Of a DNA stretch of 64,000 bases, positions 29,122-39,971 are shown piece after piece; within the stretch, counting starts at the first letter, position 1; every line of letters begins with the position of its first letter. A program made the position numbers and the translations under genes. The DNA lies in assembly GCA_037893245.1 (NCBI GenBank), contig JBAIAA010000025.1:868001-932000 (forward strand), written 5' to 3'. The stretch is from Crossaster papposus. Its lineage: Eukaryota > Echinodermata > Asteroidea > Velatida > Solasteridae. The notes below the pieces were generated by a model, which worked only from the letters and a program-made list of their open reading frames with translations, had not been told where the DNA came from and made no database searches.

Positions 29122-30397
29122 ACCACAAGTCTAAAAGCAGGTATCCTATACCTGCTATGGCTAAAGTACCGACAATCAGCGAAGTTTTTTCATATTCGTG
29201 AGGATCTCTGACTGCGTTTTCTTCAGACTCGGGTGTGGGTGTAGAGAAGGGTGGCGGTGGTGGTGGTGGTGGTGGTGGTGGGTCAACGACTGCGAGAGTT
29301 GGCGTGGGAGTAGGGAAGGGTGCGGGCGCGGTCGGGTCGACCGCGAGAGTTGGCGTTGGTGGTATTTTTTAGTTTATCTTTGAGTTTAATCCCAACGCCA
29401 ACTCAGCGGTCGCAATCTGTATATTGTTGTTATATCCTTCGTGGGTTCCGACCCTCAATTGCATGTCCGAAGGCACGAGATATAATCCTTTCGCCAACAC
29501 AAAGTTTAACGAACTCCTGGCGTATTGCAGCGAATCTTGAAATTGGGTTATAGATTCTTCCAGATCGGTCGGAGACGATATCAAGTCTTCGACGATATTA
29601 ACAAACTGAGCTTGAGCGTCGAACCCCGTACCAGGCGCCATGATACTAGTTTTTGTTTGCGCTTGGGCCCCCAGCAGAGCGTAAACATACGCCCTGACAG
29701 ATTCGTTAATTTTTTCTATAGCAACATCCGTCAAAAAGGACTCGCGGATTATAAAACGTTTCCACGCCGAGCCAACGGCGTCGTCTTGCGTTATCTTAGT
29801 CACCGTTTGAGGGCTGTAACGTCCAGATCCTCCAGGAGGATCTGAGGGGCCAAACCCCATTTTAGTTCCTCCCGCGTATTTACCGTAACCAATACCCAAG
29901 TCAGTGGTATCGTAATCTCCCAAAGGTTTACCCCAAGCATAAGCCTGACCCAATCCACCGGAATGATGATCTACCGTCTGTATCCAAGTGTTTTTAGGAT
30001 TTGCGTAGTAAAATCTACACGCGTCTATATAAGACCCGCGATCTATGTTGTTGTCTACGGCATTAAATATAGTATCGTTCGGAGTGGGACATTTGAGAAA
30101 CGACATTACTTTTCTAACGGTAAAATAAACGTGAAATCTGTATACGGCGCGCGTCAGAGGATCGATCGAATTAATAAGATCCCACCCCAAACCCACTTCG
30201 GTGGTACTACACCAAATGGCAAAATTAAGTTGATTTTGATAAAACAGCAACGGATCAGATTTCCATCTGTTTATTACCTCGTCTGTTTTAACGACGGGTA
30301 ACTTATAATCGGTGAGTAAATCTGGAAAAGTAGCCGTAAAAGCACTGCGGTCGACCGCGTTCACTACAATCTCTAGGCTCTTAAAATCTAAGTCCAT
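29120..30397 (-). pseudogene. Spike-like protein with Pro-rich stalk and C-terminal membrane anchor (one nonsense codon)
   Basis: ATG at 30397; 342 codons to a TAA at 29369-29371, after which the same frame stays open for 82 more codons to 29120. The first part is a conserved globular protein (SDPLLFYQNQLNFAIWCSTT near residue 46; TFSFRxx-like basic spots absent; VPSDMQLRVGTHEGYNNNIQ near 310). The extension is a Pro/Thr-rich stalk with ten prolines in a row, then EKTSLIVGTLAIAGIGYLLL, a membrane anchor at the very C-terminus. That head-stalk-anchor layout continues in frame through the stop, so I take the TAA as a nonsense change. Homologues exist in similar cnidarian elements as I remember. 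Function unknown; a surface protein is a guess. Confidence 0.6.
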
Positions 30398-30433
30398 TTT
30401 TATAGATATTTTTTATATTACTTATTTTTAAAT

Positions 30434-30736
30434 ATGGCTGGCTTCGCTATGATGATCGGAGGCGCAATAGTTAACGCTTTAGCTTTCACGGGATCAAACT
30501 TTTTATTTTCGAGCATGAAACAACAAAAACAAGACACAGAGCGCAAGAGACACGACTTGGCGCTAGAAAAACTGATGGCAGCAAAAAACAATTGGGAAAT
30601 AGCGAGGACAAAGTATCTCGATTGGCCCACTCTAGCTGATTTTTACGCACCGAGCGAAGATCAAAAGACCGGCGAGTTGGTGTTTGTTTTGGGAGGAACT
30701 GCGTTGGTGGGTTTTTTAGTTTATAAGTTTGTTTAG
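30434..30736 (+). CDS. Small protein with two membrane helices (100 aa)
   Basis: ATG 36 bp from the divergent start at 30397, again with an AT-only spacer. N-terminal hydrophobic helix (FAMMIGGAIVNALAFTGSNF, residues 4-23), a charged central helix (QQKQDTERKRHDLALEKLMA), a short motif (YLDWPTLADFYAPS) and a C-terminal hydrophobic helix (ELVFVLGGTALVGFLVYKFV). Hairpin-like topology with a charged connector. Likely a virion membrane or assembly protein; unknown function, intact. Confidence 0.6.
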   Translation: MAGFAMMIGGAIVNALAFTGSNFLFSSMKQQKQDTERKRHDLALEKLMAAKNNWEIARTKYLDWPTLADFYAPSEDQKTGELVFVLGGTALVGFLVYKFV

Positions 30737-30754
30737 TTTGTTTAGTTAAGTTAA

Positions 30755-31977
30755 ATGGAAACAAAGTTTAAAAAAGTGTATTACAGCCCCGCCGGTTATT
30801 GGAAGGGTGAAGGCGCGGTTGTAAAATTAGCTAAAAAAACGGGCGCGTCCAAAGAAGAAACTAGAAATTGGTTAAGAAAACAAGCGTTGTGGCAAATTTA
30901 TTTACCACCTCCTACGTATATAAGCAGGCCTACGAGTTTGAACAAGTCCATGGCTGTGCCAAACGAAATGCACCAGATAGACTTGTTATTTTTACCTTAC
31001 GATAAAGTCGGCGATGACGGTCGTGGACGTAGCCACGCGTTTTAAAGAGGCCGAACCTTTGACCAACAAGACGAGTACCCAAGTGGCAGACGCTTTAGCT
31101 CGAGTTTACGCTAGGTCGCCTTTGACTTGGCCCAAGCTGTTAAAAGTAGACGCGGGTAAAGAATTTCAAGGTGAATTTAAAAAGCAACTAGAAGAGAAAA
31201 AAGTCGCGATACAAGTGGGAGAACCGGGTAACCACAGAGCGCAGGCAGTGGTCGAAAGATTTAACAGGACTTTGGCAGAGAGATTGTTTGGCCATCAATA
31301 CGCTGCAGAGATTGTTAATCCAACAGAGAGATCGCGACTCTGGGTTAAAAGATTACCCGACGTGATTAAGGCGTTAACCAGTTCGCGCCGGATGACGTAT
31401 ATAAACGCAAAAATTTCCCCAAATTCAAAACGGATGACGAATAAACACGCCAAGTTCAAGTTCGGAATTGTATGTCAGCAGCGCGCAAGGCCGGAAATGC
31501 GTGGGTGTGCTACCCAGCACTATCGGCCTGAACACGCTTCGGATCGAGTTTCGTTAAAAATAATCCCGCCCGTCGGCTCGGCGATGTTAAAATAATCCCG
31601 GCGCGAACTGGTTAAACGACGAAACCACTAGATTGATAACGACAGAAGATTACGAGCCACTAACTCCTAAGCTTGCCATGCAAGAAACGCAAGTTCGCCA
31701 AATGAGTTCTTCTCCCGGTGTAGAAAAAGAGTTGGTGAGAAAGGGTGATATTTTTAGATATCTTTACGCACCTGGTGAGTTAGAGGGGGGAGAACGCAGG
31801 CGAGCGACCGATCCTATTTGGAGTCTCGAGGTTTTTGGGTTAGATCGCTCGATCAAAGTAGACAACCAGCCCACTCTTATTATCTCAAGAAAGGTCCCAA
31901 TCGAAGTTTCGTTAGTCAAGAGCTTCAGGTTGTGCCTCCGGACACCGAGTTACCTCCAAGCCTATAGTGGCCAAAAG
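30755..31977 (+). pseudogene. Retroviral-type integrase of the Polinton-like element, broken by shifts and a MITE
   Basis: Starts METKFKKVYY; an N-terminal helical part precedes the rve core: first Asp in MHQIDLLFLP (~residue 74), second Asp in LLKVDAGKEF, Glu in VVERFNRTLAERLFG, 35 residues later. The C-terminal part carries YLYAPGELEGGE.. and ATDPIWSLEVF, the chromo/SH3-like end of this family (typified by the C. elegans transposon-derived protein F54H12.3). The enzyme joins element ends to target DNA. Breaks: frameshift at ~31010-31040, a 234-bp MITE at 31378-31611, and a frameshift at ~31890. The last codons run to a TAG at 31975-31977 and overlap the polymerase end on the other strand. 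Confidence 0.85.
31374..31615. mobile_element. TTAA-flanked MITE inside the integrase gene
   Basis: TTAA at 31374-31377 and 31612-31615 flank inverted ends CCAGTTCGCGCCGG (31378) and complement (ending 31611). TTAA duplication is the hallmark of piggyBac-type insertion. The integrase frame resumes directly after the right TTAA, so it is a clean later insertion of 234 bp plus 4-bp duplication. Confidence 0.85.
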
Positions 31978-34900
31978 CTAGAGTAGACGTTCCGTTCGAG
32001 AGTATATACCGCTGTGTGTCTAACGGACTCAACGACAGTTTGTTTTGAGTTATGGTGTGCAAGACGTGATTTTTTGATCTGATGTACGTCATCGTGTCTA
32101 GCTGAGATTCTTTTTTTTTGAGACAGTCGAGATAACGCTCGTGACTTAATTTTTTGTCGGTGACTGCTTTGGTGACCCCTTTGGCTTTTTTAAGGTAAGA
32201 GTCAGAGGTTAAAATCGAGTACATCTTTGGTCTTAAGCAAACACATTCGCTGACTGGTTTTCCACCAAACTCGTCTTTAAATTTACCGATGACCTTTTTG
32301 TTTTTAGAGTCATAGATCTCGTGACTCTGATCGTAGTTTGACAGGTCGTACAAGTCTTTGTCTTTTTGTATATCTTCATAAACATCGTCCGTCTCAACGC
32401 TCAAGAGTAGACTGTCCGTATCGGTATAAAGTAACCCTACTCGGTCTCTATAGGTCTCTTTGAGGTGGTTATAATAAAAGTCGTACATGAGAGTTTTTGA
32501 GAGGTCTAAAATACTCACTCCCGCATAAATAGGTTTGTTTAATACCGTCTTGGTCTTCTACATTTCGATAAACGATAGATTGCAATCGGTAAAAATCGTC
32601 GTGTGTTTATAGCTCGGTTTACGCACCAACTTTTGATATTTAGAAAATTGGTCGTCTCTGAGCAAAAACGCGTCCGTTCTATTTCTCACGTTTTCCATCG
32701 TCTTTCCCAAAACGCTGTTGTTCATGAGCTTAAAAAAGTCCTTTTCAAAGTCGGACGTTGCTTTAGCTCTTAGTCGAGTGTTTTTGTCTATGTAATCTTT
32801 CATCCAAGGCGCTTGCTTAAATTTTAATACGCGATGTACTTTTTTGAGTTGCATACCAAGATTTAGATACTGTTGTAACGATCTATAGTGCAAGACATAT
32901 TTACGTCTGTTGTATAGAGTGGCTATTAATTTAGATTCGTTCAGATCGGTTAACAATCCCAGTTGATACTCAGATAACCACTCTTTGGGTACTTTGATAT
33001 TTTCGGGGGCTAGCGGAAAATCATTGTGCCAATCGTGCAAAGCGTTGGGATAATCTAAGTCTACCTCCAACAGACACCCTATATCGGACGTTTCTGAGAT
33101 TGACATAATGCTTTCCGTCGTGAAGTCTTTGGCTTTTGCCCATTTAAAATCGGCGTAAGGTAAATACTGACTCATGGCCCAACCGTATAAATTGTTGGCG
33201 TCAAGATACATGATGTAAGTCGATGACTCGTCCGGATTGTAATCGGGCAGATATTTATTGTTTGCTTTGTAGTACCTAGAACTACTCACGCTCGAGAGTC
33301 CTCCTCTTTTTGCTTTTTCAAAAAACAGATGTTTGTCGACGTCTTCCAATAACTCGAGCTCGACTCCCGAGTGTTTTAATAGCGCGTCCCACGATAACCC
33401 AGGAGAGGTATAATAGTTAGCGGGATCTAACTTATAGTTCTTTTTACACATTTTTCTAAAATTTTCAAACACACCTGCTAAAAGTAATACGTCGGTGGTG
33501 ACATATAAGTCGTGATATTCACCCAAGTTTTTGACGTTAAATTCGTTCCACACTTGTTGAGCCTTAGAATAATCGTCTTGCGAGATATTCGAGTCTTTGA
33601 GGCTGCTATAAAAGTTGCCGATGCTTGGTAAGCTCGTCTCTTCAAACTTATCGAACGAGTCCATATACTCGTACGGGTAAACACCTTTTTGTAAGAGCAG
33701 GTCAACATTTTGGTCTTTATAGCGTTTTCTGAGTAGAGTAAACGCCTCCTTTGGGCATGCGTTGACTAGTCTATCCAACGACGTTGCCATAAATTTAAAC
33801 GAGTCTATAAATCTCAGATTACCGATCGAAAACAAAATGTATTTTTCCGAGTTGCTGGGAATAAAAAAGATATCTTCTTCAGTATTAGACAAACCTTGCA
33901 TGATTAAATGGGCGTCGTAATTTTGTAAATTGTGAAAGATGACGGGTATTGTGGTTTTCTTGGGCACCACCTGCAGTTTTAGATTGCAATAAGCGTGTGC
34001 GGCTCCTCTGTATTTGCCTGTGATGTGACAGTGATCTCTCACCTTTATAAATTTGTTAATCCGTTTTTTACACTCGATACACTTTGACTCTTTAAATCCT
34101 TTTTTGTTTACATAACAATATTCTTCTTTTTCTTTTTTAGTGCGAGGTTCTTTTGGTATATAGCACTGACAGTTTGAAGTCTAAGAACTTGGTCACGGCA
34201 TCTGTTCCTCTGTAGGTCTCTTGAAATTCAACTTTACCGTCGTACCTTAAAGCGATCAACGAATAACCGCAAGCTTTGTGAACTTGAGTCTCCTGCGTGT
34301 TTGCCTCTTGAGTTTTTAATTTTTTTAATACCGATTCAAAGTCGGCGTAAATGACAAATGGTGCGTCTTGCGCAAACTTGTGAATTTTAAATTTTAATAT
34401 CGGAGGGTCGTCGTTAAAACCTTTTGGAAAGACGACCTTAGATGGTGGCTTATCTTTCCCCTCGCAATCTTGCGTATGCCTGTCCAACTTGTCTCGTGTG
34501 TTGTAGTGCGCCAAACATCTGAAACAGACGTATGTTTTATGCTGGTGTTTCGTTTGGTTAACAAATATTCTAGATATATGTTTTATCCAACAATAGTGAT
34601 TCGTATCGTCTGAAGAAAACAACAACAGATTTATGGTTGAGGGGTCGTTGGCGTTTTTAGATAAATATAATGGTCGTACTTCTTCAGCCTCTTCGTACGC
34701 AAACACATTTATACTAAGATTGTTTTGTCTCTCTATCTTTTCTATTTGATTGATTCGAACGGGGAAGTCTACGTCTTTAAAATTTAATCCATCGTTTTTA
34801 TCATAAATTGACGTCCTGTCTTCGTGGAGTTTAAAATCGGGTTTGTCTTTTACACGTTGTTTTATTTTGTCGGTATACTTGCCGAGAGCGGCTCTCAAAC

Positions 34901-35692
34901 ACCACCGTAAACATTTGTTGTCTTTGTTTCTGACGTTAATAAAAGCCCTTTTGTTTACTAAAAACTGCGGTAATTTTATATAAGAGTTTCCACTCATAGG
35001 GTTATATTGGTCAATGTTGATATAAAACGCGAGTATTTCAAGAGGTTCCAACCCGATCCTTGTCTCGTATTTTTGGCGTGTTTTTCTTTTATTTTAAAGA
35101 TTTGATCTTTTACTATTTGTTTTATCTGACTCTCGTTTAAAACAACTTGTTTTTTACCAAAAAAGGTAAAAGCGCTAAAAACTAAACCGTCTTGATTTGT
35201 TTTATCGTATTTTGCTTTAAATCCTAATTGAACTTGTATAGACGATAGATCGCTCAGCTCCGACATAACAATATTTTCAATCTGCTTCACGTGTGTATTA
35301 AAGAATTGCTCTACGTCGTTGTTAAACAACCTAGGCTTTAACTCCCAGTTTCTATAACTGTTACTAAAAGCTCTATGTACTTGAAAATCTGCCTCTCTGA
35401 AGCTATCAGGGTTTTTATACGATTTAATCGCTAAAATTAAATCCTTTCGTAAAAATCGACCTAATTTACCAGTTGGTGTAAATTGTAACTCTTCGTCGTC
35501 TACGATTTGTTTGAGATCATCTAGTCTCTTGCGATTCAAGTTTTTATATTTATTTTCCTCTACTCTAATGGCGTCGATATAGTCTCGACGTAGGCTCCGC
35601 TCTGGAACTGTGATATTATTTCGTTGTACATATTGTTTCAAGGTTAATTTAGACCAACGTCCATATCCTATTGGTGTTGGTTTCGTCATCAT
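31925..35692 (-). pseudogene. Protein-primed family-B DNA polymerase, broken
   Basis: About 1,250 codons from ATG 35692. N-terminal SAP-like segments (LTLKQYVQRNNITVPERSLR), a family-specific domain, then INVRNKDNKCLRWCL, a C2H2 finger (CFRCLAHYNTRDKLDRHTQDC-type, ~34500), Exo I VIYADFESVLKK, a His/Cys finger (RDHCHITGKYRGAAH), Exo II FHNLQNYDAH, Exo III block DVLLLAGVFENFRK, motif A YLDANNLYGWAMSQ, motif B LMNNSVLGKTMENVR, and motif C LYTDTDSLLLS. This is the Polinton replicative polymerase (DNA_pol_B_2), which starts synthesis on a protein. Breaks: frameshift ~35050, frameshift ~34140, in-frame TAG at 32558-32560. The end overlaps the integrase end. All catalytic motifs remain. Confidence 0.9.
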
Positions 35693-35793
35693 ACTTTATA
35701 TATAAGTATTATAATATTTTTTTATTTCATTTTTATTGAAAGTAAACCAAGAAAAAAAAAATCTCTTTTTTTGTTTACACAAGAGTTTTTTTG

Positions 35794-35941
35794 TTAACCC
35801 ATAGAGGGCGCTCGCAAGATTCTCGCAAGATAGTTTTATTTGTGATCAGATCAAATTGAGTTTTTAAGATTTTTTTTTTTTTTTATCACACCAAATTTGA
35901 GTTTTTAAGATTTGGTTTACAATCGGCATATCCCTACTACT
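35794..35941. repeat. Right terminal inverted repeat of the Polinton-like element
   Basis: Complement of 20114-20260. The inner end TTAACCCATAGAGGGCGCTC matches the inner end of the left copy. Confidence 0.93.
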
Positions 35942-38496
35942 AGGTTACTGACATTTTTGCTCCCTGTTGTGCTGTTAAATATTACTCTGCTATTGACAAT
36001 ACATATATTGAGAAGATGGTAAAAAAATCGTTTCCACCATTTCAAGCTTCTGTGGGTATGATTGTAGAAAACACTGGTCTGCTAAATCTGTGCCTCCCAT
36101 ATTTAAATTATAAGATAAAATACATTCGGGCTTCATAACTTCACGAAATCCAGAAGTGCTCTTTTTACATCGAGTTTGCTTTTTTGACACTGCAGTGCTG
36201 CCGACATTAGTTAGAAATGTTACAGATTTGTTGTCTTGCCAAACCATGCACAATTGCCCACCTTTCACCAAAAAAATCGGGTCGTTACCTTTCTTTATTT
36301 TATATTTTTTTTGGATTTGCGACCTCGGGTATTCCCTTAGTAGTATTTTTGCACTCATTCTTACGTTAACCGGCGACGCTGTGTTGGTATGCGAACGTAG
36401 CGTGCACTGGCGATTCCATTGCGGTACATGACTTGTGTTTCACTATTCGGCCGGCCGCCGGTCCCGATACGCGTGCATGGTACGACCGGTCGGTGTAGCG
36501 CGAATCCAGTTGAAATATGCCAGACTGGGCGCAGGTTGCGGTACTAAATTTAGAAGGCTGCGTGTACCAAATGATAAACTGGCTACTCGTAATCGTATAC
36601 AGAGACTGTCTTCATGTGTTTATATCGCATCCTACCTATACTACCTTTTCAAATTTAGTTTAATACCACAGCATTCCAGTAAATTCTCCATAGACATATT
36701 CATATAACGTGGACAAATTGGTGACCACGAAAATGGGGTTATTCCGAAATGACAACGGGAAGGGGTTAATTTGACCACGGGATTTGGGTTATATTTTAAC
36801 CACGATTGTTGTCAAAATCTGACAACAATACGTGGTTGTTTTTGTTGACCACGTCGCACAGGGTCATTTTGACCACGTACGTCGTCTGTGCATATCTGAC
36901 GACGGGAACGTGGTTAAAGATGACCACGACGTGGTTACTTTTTAACCACGTATTTTTAAGAGTGTATATCGAACAGTTCCGGAACATCCAAAGCCTTGTT
37001 CAGACAGTTTTGCTATCAGCGACGGACTCGTATAGTAATTATCACAGTATATGACGTGTCCCTTATTCTGAAGTGGTTTCACTAATTCTACAACAACTTT
37101 TCCGGAAACTGTCAGGTTTGGTGGATGGCAGTCTGATGACTCGGATTCTACATGTACATTATCCTTACAGTCTTTGTGTTGTCAGCACCCGTGTACAGTT
37201 CCCAATTGCACGTGTATCCGGATTTACTACAATTTAATGAAAATGCTTTCATCCCACGTTTTACTGGTTTGTTGGGCATGTACTGAATAAAACTTAAGCG
37301 TCCCTTAAATTTCAACATACTCTCGTCTGGAGAAAGATTCTGCGCAGGTTTATACAGGTTAAGAAACTTCGGGATAATGACTTCTATCAAGGGCCGAACT
37401 TTGGAAAGTTTGTCTTGTTTAGCCGAGGATTCACGAGGAATTTGGTTATTGGAGATGTGGAGAAACCGAAGAATTGAACTGAAACGATTTCTCGACATTA
37501 CCGACGGATAAAATGGAATTTGCAAAATGTCTGATGTTGACCAATACATCCTATATTGAGGTGATTTGTTTATGCCCATAGCAATGATAAGTGCTACAAA
37601 TGCCATCATTTCGGGAACGTTGCTTAGGTACCAGGAGAACTGTTGTTCAGGATTTGAGTCCATTGTTTGCTGTGCATAGCGATTAGTCTCGTCGACGAGC
37701 ATATCCCACACGAGTTGGCAAAAATACAGCTTGAAGATCTCCACTGCCGAGAGTGTTCCAAAGTCGCCAGGTGGGCCAGGATTTCCGGTGAACTGCACAG
37801 TCCCACAATCGTAGTGGTCTCGTCGTTCCCAACCAGATCCGAAATTGACTTTTCCGGTTCTTGATCTGGAGAACTTGGATGGCTGTCATCTTGGTAGGTA
37901 GGCTGCAAAAGAACAAAGATCAAATTTTATTATCGGTCCTATATTTGTTAATGCTAATTTGCAGCACCTAAAATGAATATTGCGCTGAGAAAAGAACGAT
38001 CATGGTGGCCTCAATAGTCATGAATGTGAATGCCTTGTGAATGGTATTGACTGTGATTGACATAGTGAATCATCTTCCAAATTCTTGCCAAATATAATAC
38101 AAAATAATACGGAGTCTAAATACCAGGCCAAACGGCCTACGAAGCTATTCTTGTTTGAGGTTAAGACTAGTGCATCTTTTTGGACGCAAAATTGCACGAC
38201 AGGCTATATCATGTTTATGGGTGGAGGTGAATTTCTATAGAACTGTATTCATTTGATGTACATGCACTATAGTACATCGAATGAATACAGTTATACTATA
38301 ATTTCCGTTATACTCGAGGGTACCTATTCAAGCCTTCAAGCCTGTATCATGCGCTTACCTCTTGAAATTCTGCTGTGTTTTCGCCGAGCATGCTGTCGTC
38401 GTCCGAAGACTCTTTATCAGTGTCATTTACGTCAGATCCGGAATCACTATCTGCTAAAATCTCAGCCAAAATGTCATCATTTAGGATTTGTTCCAT
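35942..38496 (-). pseudogene. piggyBac transposase gene, main part (two exons, broken)
   Basis: Exon 1 is 38496-38359 (46 codons, acidic: SGSDVNDTDKESSDDDS), donor GAG|GTAAGC; exon 2 starts at 37882 after GACAG in the same phase. Exon 2 reads the DDE_Tnp_1_7 region: VQFTGNPGPPGDFG, YWSTSDILQIPFYPSVMSRN, LSPDESMLKFKGRL (first catalytic Asp), then after a frameshift near 37150 CDNYYTS (catalytic Asp). A 600-bp insertion at 36365-36966 interrupts it; it resumes with MVWQDNKSVTFLTNVG and NMGGTDLADQ. The 15.8-kb element splits the 3' end, which lies at 19838-20113. Whether it was a mobile or an adopted host gene is open; an intron is unusual but not unknown. Confidence 0.75.
36365..36966. mobile_element. 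Insertion(s) in the piggyBac gene, part rich in ACCACG repeats
   Basis: Piece 36716-36966 has at least twelve ACCACG/CGTGGT words in both orientations and ends in TTTTTAAGAGTG, like MITEs whose ends read CACTCTTAAAAA. Piece 36365-36715 is unlike it, starts at a TTAA (36366) and may be a second element. The piggyBac reading is in register on both sides. Confidence 0.5.
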
Positions 38497-38599
38497 TCCG
38501 ATTGCAAAAACACAGCGATACGTATAACCTTCTTCAACTGCAATGGATATGCATGGGACGCGACGCTATGTCGCGCCAGTCACGTGACCGGTAGCTAAC

Positions 38600-39199
38600 C
38601 TAGTCACGTACACCCAGTCATGCATAGACCGGCAATCGTGGACGGGGCATTGTCCGACCGTCTTCCCCTCTTGTGTTTATACTCTAACGTTTTCGGATGA
38701 TCGCCATAGGATTTGTACACGCGAAAAGATCGTGGACGTTGTGTCAATCGTGGACCCATTGTTTGACTCCCAATTCTTTTGTCCGACGACCACGATTGCT
38801 GGTCAATACAAACGCACACATACACAAATCCGTTTGTTTATGGTGTAAATCGAGGAGTTTCCTTTGTTCCTCTCGAAAATTTCCTTTGTTTGTACTCTAA
38901 CCCTTTTTCCGACGGCTCTCATTGGTTTTGTACACGAATCTCAATCGAGGTCGTCCTCGATTCTAACCCTAACCCCAATTCACCTTCGTGTCGCCAGGTA
39001 TGTGTCCTCCATTTACACCATAAACAAACGCGTACACGCACACTACCACACTTAGGGCATACTTGTCATTCTATCCAATGGAGGCCACTTTGAGTGTATG
39101 TGAATAACACCTATCATAGTGAGGACACGACACTAAAATGCTGGCTGTCCATTGATTTCATATTGATGTGCATTCTAAAGTCATCATTGCGATTGCAAA
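38600..39199. other. Non-coding DNA with a foldback repeat
   Basis: Inverted repeat TTTGTTTATGGTGTAAAT at 38834 and its complement at 39011-39028, enclosing ~160 bp. Other words recur (TACTCTAAC at ~38680 and ~38893). No gene seen. Confidence 0.5.
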
Positions 39200-39846
39200 T
39201 TATAAATAGTCAAGTACTCTGACGCATCCGTACATGTATGCTAACTGACGAAACACCCTGCTTAGCTTTGATGAAGCTTCATTTTGTTCCGACAAAAGTC
39301 TTTGATGTTCCTCCAGGTTCGTGTCTGCAGTGCCACAGGACATGATGTTTTGATGTCTCGTTTGCCAGGAATCTTCTTCAGCAGAAAGAATTTCTGCAAA
39401 CCCTTCGTAACGTCTCCCTAACGTCTCCAGGGACGACGTTTCACTCGTCTCGAGTTCAGAGATGCCAGACTTCCAGATGAAACACTGATTGGAGACTGTC
39501 GAGAACCTAATGTCACATAGGAAACAAGTCGATATAAGACACAGATATTTATGCACTTTCACTTCAGACAGCCCGATAGCCAGAAAGACAGATGAACAAA
39601 CAAATGGACAGACGGACAATTTTTTGTTTTTAAAGACAGCCCGACTTAAAATACAGACACATAAAAGCCTAAACTGACTGTTTTTACTGGGCACATCACA
39701 GGAATCGTCACTGCTGTCATCGCTGTCCTCGTCACTAGTGAAGCCTTCTGCGGGGTGGGAGATGACAACCTTCACGCGGTCATCAAATGTATGCAGCAAC
39801 AGGTTAAGCTGCTCATCATACGAAAGAAGAAGAAGAAGCCTTCTGC
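39200..39846 (-). CDS. Two terminal exons of an unidentified coiled-coil protein
   Basis: Minus strand. Acceptor CTTGCAG precedes 39846; exon 39846-39688 reads an LNLLLHTFDDRVKVVISHP segment and an acidic Ser/Asp run (SDEDSDDSSDDSCD), donor CCA|GTAAAA in phase 1. The matching acceptor is CGACAG at 39496, exon 39495-39200, which completes the codon in phase and reads to a TAA, with a long helix rich in Glu/Ser/Leu (LSAEEDSWQTRHQNI, LLSEQNEASSKLSRVFRQL). The frame is also open through the intron by chance. Earlier exons would lie to the right. I recognise no family; matching phase and splice signals make it a likely host gene fragment. Confidence 0.45.
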
Positions 39847-39926
39847 AAGTCACAAAGAGCAGTTTTTGTTAGATTAATGCACATATACCTGACAGTTGTC
39901 AATCTCGGCTTGAGCGGAGGGAAGGA

Positions 39927-39970
39927 AAAAGGGGGCGGGGGGGGGGATAGGGGGAGGGGGAGGGGGAGGG
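39927..39970. repeat. G-rich tract with quadruplex potential
   Basis: Runs of five or more G separated by single A or C bases (GGGGGAGGGGGAGGGGGAGGG at the end). Long enough for at least four G-runs in succession. Confidence 0.8.
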
Positions 39971-39971
39971 A

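Larger units (their letters stand above)
20114..35941. mobile_element. Polinton/Maverick-like endogenous DNA virus (15,828 bp)
   Basis: Ends: inverted repeats starting AGTAGTAGGGATATG, 147-148 bp long. Flank: direct repeat AGGTT (20109-20113 and 35942-35946); a 6-bp reading AGGTTA is equally possible, the size usual for Polintons, and AG...CT ends also fit. Genes, left to right: regulatory-type gene (-), membrane protein (-), two minor-capsid-like paralogues (-), major-capsid candidate (+), packaging ATPase (+), four membrane/coiled-coil proteins (+), hairpin, spike-like anchored protein (-), small membrane protein (+), integrase (+), protein-primed DNA polymerase (-). Polymerase, integrase and ATPase define the Polinton group. 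The usual Ulp1-like protease is not found. The copy is damaged in at least six genes, so it should not be mobile on its own. Confidence 0.9.
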
